From the NCBI RefSeq assembly GCF_030450125.1, contig NZ_CP123923.1, positions 2,790,001 through 2,854,000 of the forward strand: a stretch of DNA of 64,000 nucleotides, given 5' to 3'. The DNA comes from Streptomyces sp. WP-1 (GTDB lineage: Bacteria; Actinomycetota; Actinomycetes; Streptomycetales; Streptomycetaceae). Of the stretch, positions 63,562 to 64,000 are shown in pieces (the first letter of the stretch is position 1; each line of letters starts with the position of its first letter). The notes under the pieces were generated by a model. The model ran no database searches and was not told the origin of the DNA. It saw only the letters and a list, made by a program, of their open reading frames with translations. The translations under genes and the position numbers were made by a program.

Positions 63562-64000
63562 GCGACTACACCGGGATGGGCGGCGAGGGCGGGCGGCCGA
63601 TGGCCCGGTACATCCGGCACGCCTGCGCGTTCTGCACCCTGCTGCTCGCGGCGCTGCTCGTGAACGCGGCCCGGGTGCAGCTCGTGCAGGCCGGCACCTA
63701 CACCGGCAACCCGGCCAACCGCCGCGCGGCCATCGCCCGTTACCAGCAGCCGCGCGGCGACATCCTGGTCGGCGGCAAGCCGGTCACCGGCTCCGTGGAC
63801 ACCCATGAGCAGCTGCGCTACGAACGCACCTATGTGGACGGGCCGTTGTACGCCCCGGTGACCGGCTTCGCCTCGCAGTCGTACGGCACCACGTTCCTGG
63901 AGGACACCGAGGACGGGGTGCTCTCCGGCGCCGACCCGATGCTCGCGCCGCTGCCGCTGTGGAACGACCTGACGCGCGGCCGCAATCCGGGCGGGAACGT
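63558..64000 (+). CDS. Penicillin-binding protein 2-type transpeptidase (5' part)
   Basis: 147 codons visible; the rest is beyond the window. A single N-terminal membrane helix (about 20-42, CTLLLAALLVNAARVQLVQAG) is followed by the class-B PBP pedestal start NRRAAIARYQQPRGDILVGG. The transpeptidase domain is not reached. Coupled to the SEDS gene, its usual partner. Confidence 0.9.
   Translation, partial: MSDYTGMGGEGGRPMARYIRHACAFCTLLLAALLVNAARVQLVQAGTYTGNPANRRAAIARYQQPRGDILVGGKPVTGSVDTHEQLRYERTYVDGPLYAPVTGFASQSYGTTFLEDTEDGVLSGADPMLAPLPLWNDLTRGRNPGGN

Overview
The window is high-GC actinobacterial DNA, almost certainly Streptomyces. GTG and TTG starts are common, third codon positions are GC-rich, and the left arm carries the standard chromosomal run atpB-atpI, wecA-like, glyA, LMW-PTP, sua5, prmC, prfA, rpmE, LCP, rho, thrB, thrC, hom, lysA, nrtL. 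The right end carries another conserved block: Ku, LigD polymerase, NERD protein, phosphatase, FtsW/RodA and PBP.

1-19.5 kb is core. All protein genes lie on the minus strand: energy (atp), cell envelope (lipid-linked GlcNAc-1-P transferase, LCP), translation (prfA/prmC/rpmE/sua5), Rho, and the aspartate family pathway (lysA, hom, thrC, thrB). A Rex-like palindrome lies in front of atpI. A tRNA-Arg(CCG) with a strong terminator closes this part.

19.5-26.7 kb is an accessory/defence-like island next to that tRNA. It holds an N-terminally truncated Mrr-type restriction endonuclease remnant, a 1098-aa SF1 helicase-coiled coil-PLD nuclease-Zn ribbon protein with the architecture of Mokosh type II (MkoC), some gene debris, and a TerD domain fused to a PD-(D/E)xK-like region. 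I see no integrase.

27.0-29.0 kb is a compact plus-strand three-gene unit. It encodes a secreted 83-aa peptide with three 16-aa repeats (core EPGDTHWG), an aminotransferase-fold protein whose PLP lysine is Thr, and an overlapping LuxR-type regulator. I do not recognise this as a described system.

29.0-45.8 kb is a candidate biosynthetic gene cluster organised around SAM. It has two TrmO/TsaA-like proteins, a class-I methyltransferase, a HemN-like radical SAM enzyme, a dedicated metK, an ATP-grasp ligase, a tandem OsmC-like protein, a Cys/Met-PLP-family protein containing no lysine at all, a free-standing adenylation enzyme, a PCP-thioesterase, an alpha/beta hydrolase, a tautomerase-like protein, an MFS exporter and an AfsR-type SARP regulator. 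A plausible scheme is A enzyme -> PCP -> SAM-dependent tailoring -> ATP-grasp coupling -> TE release -> MFS export. The product is unknown.

46.4-56.5 kb carries a DUF6083 protein, then a carbohydrate-uptake locus (DeoR/LacI-type regulator, two LplB/YtcP-type permeases, a lipoprotein binding protein, a 2-hydroxyacid dehydrogenase). Its distal genes, DUF2264 and an aldo/keto reductase, are broken by frameshifts and a deletion. 56.5-64 kb holds the divergent Ku/LigD-polymerase NHEJ pair, a NERD protein, a CX5R phosphatase, a lipoprotein plus histidine kinase without an adjacent response regulator, and the SEDS/PBP pair running off the window.
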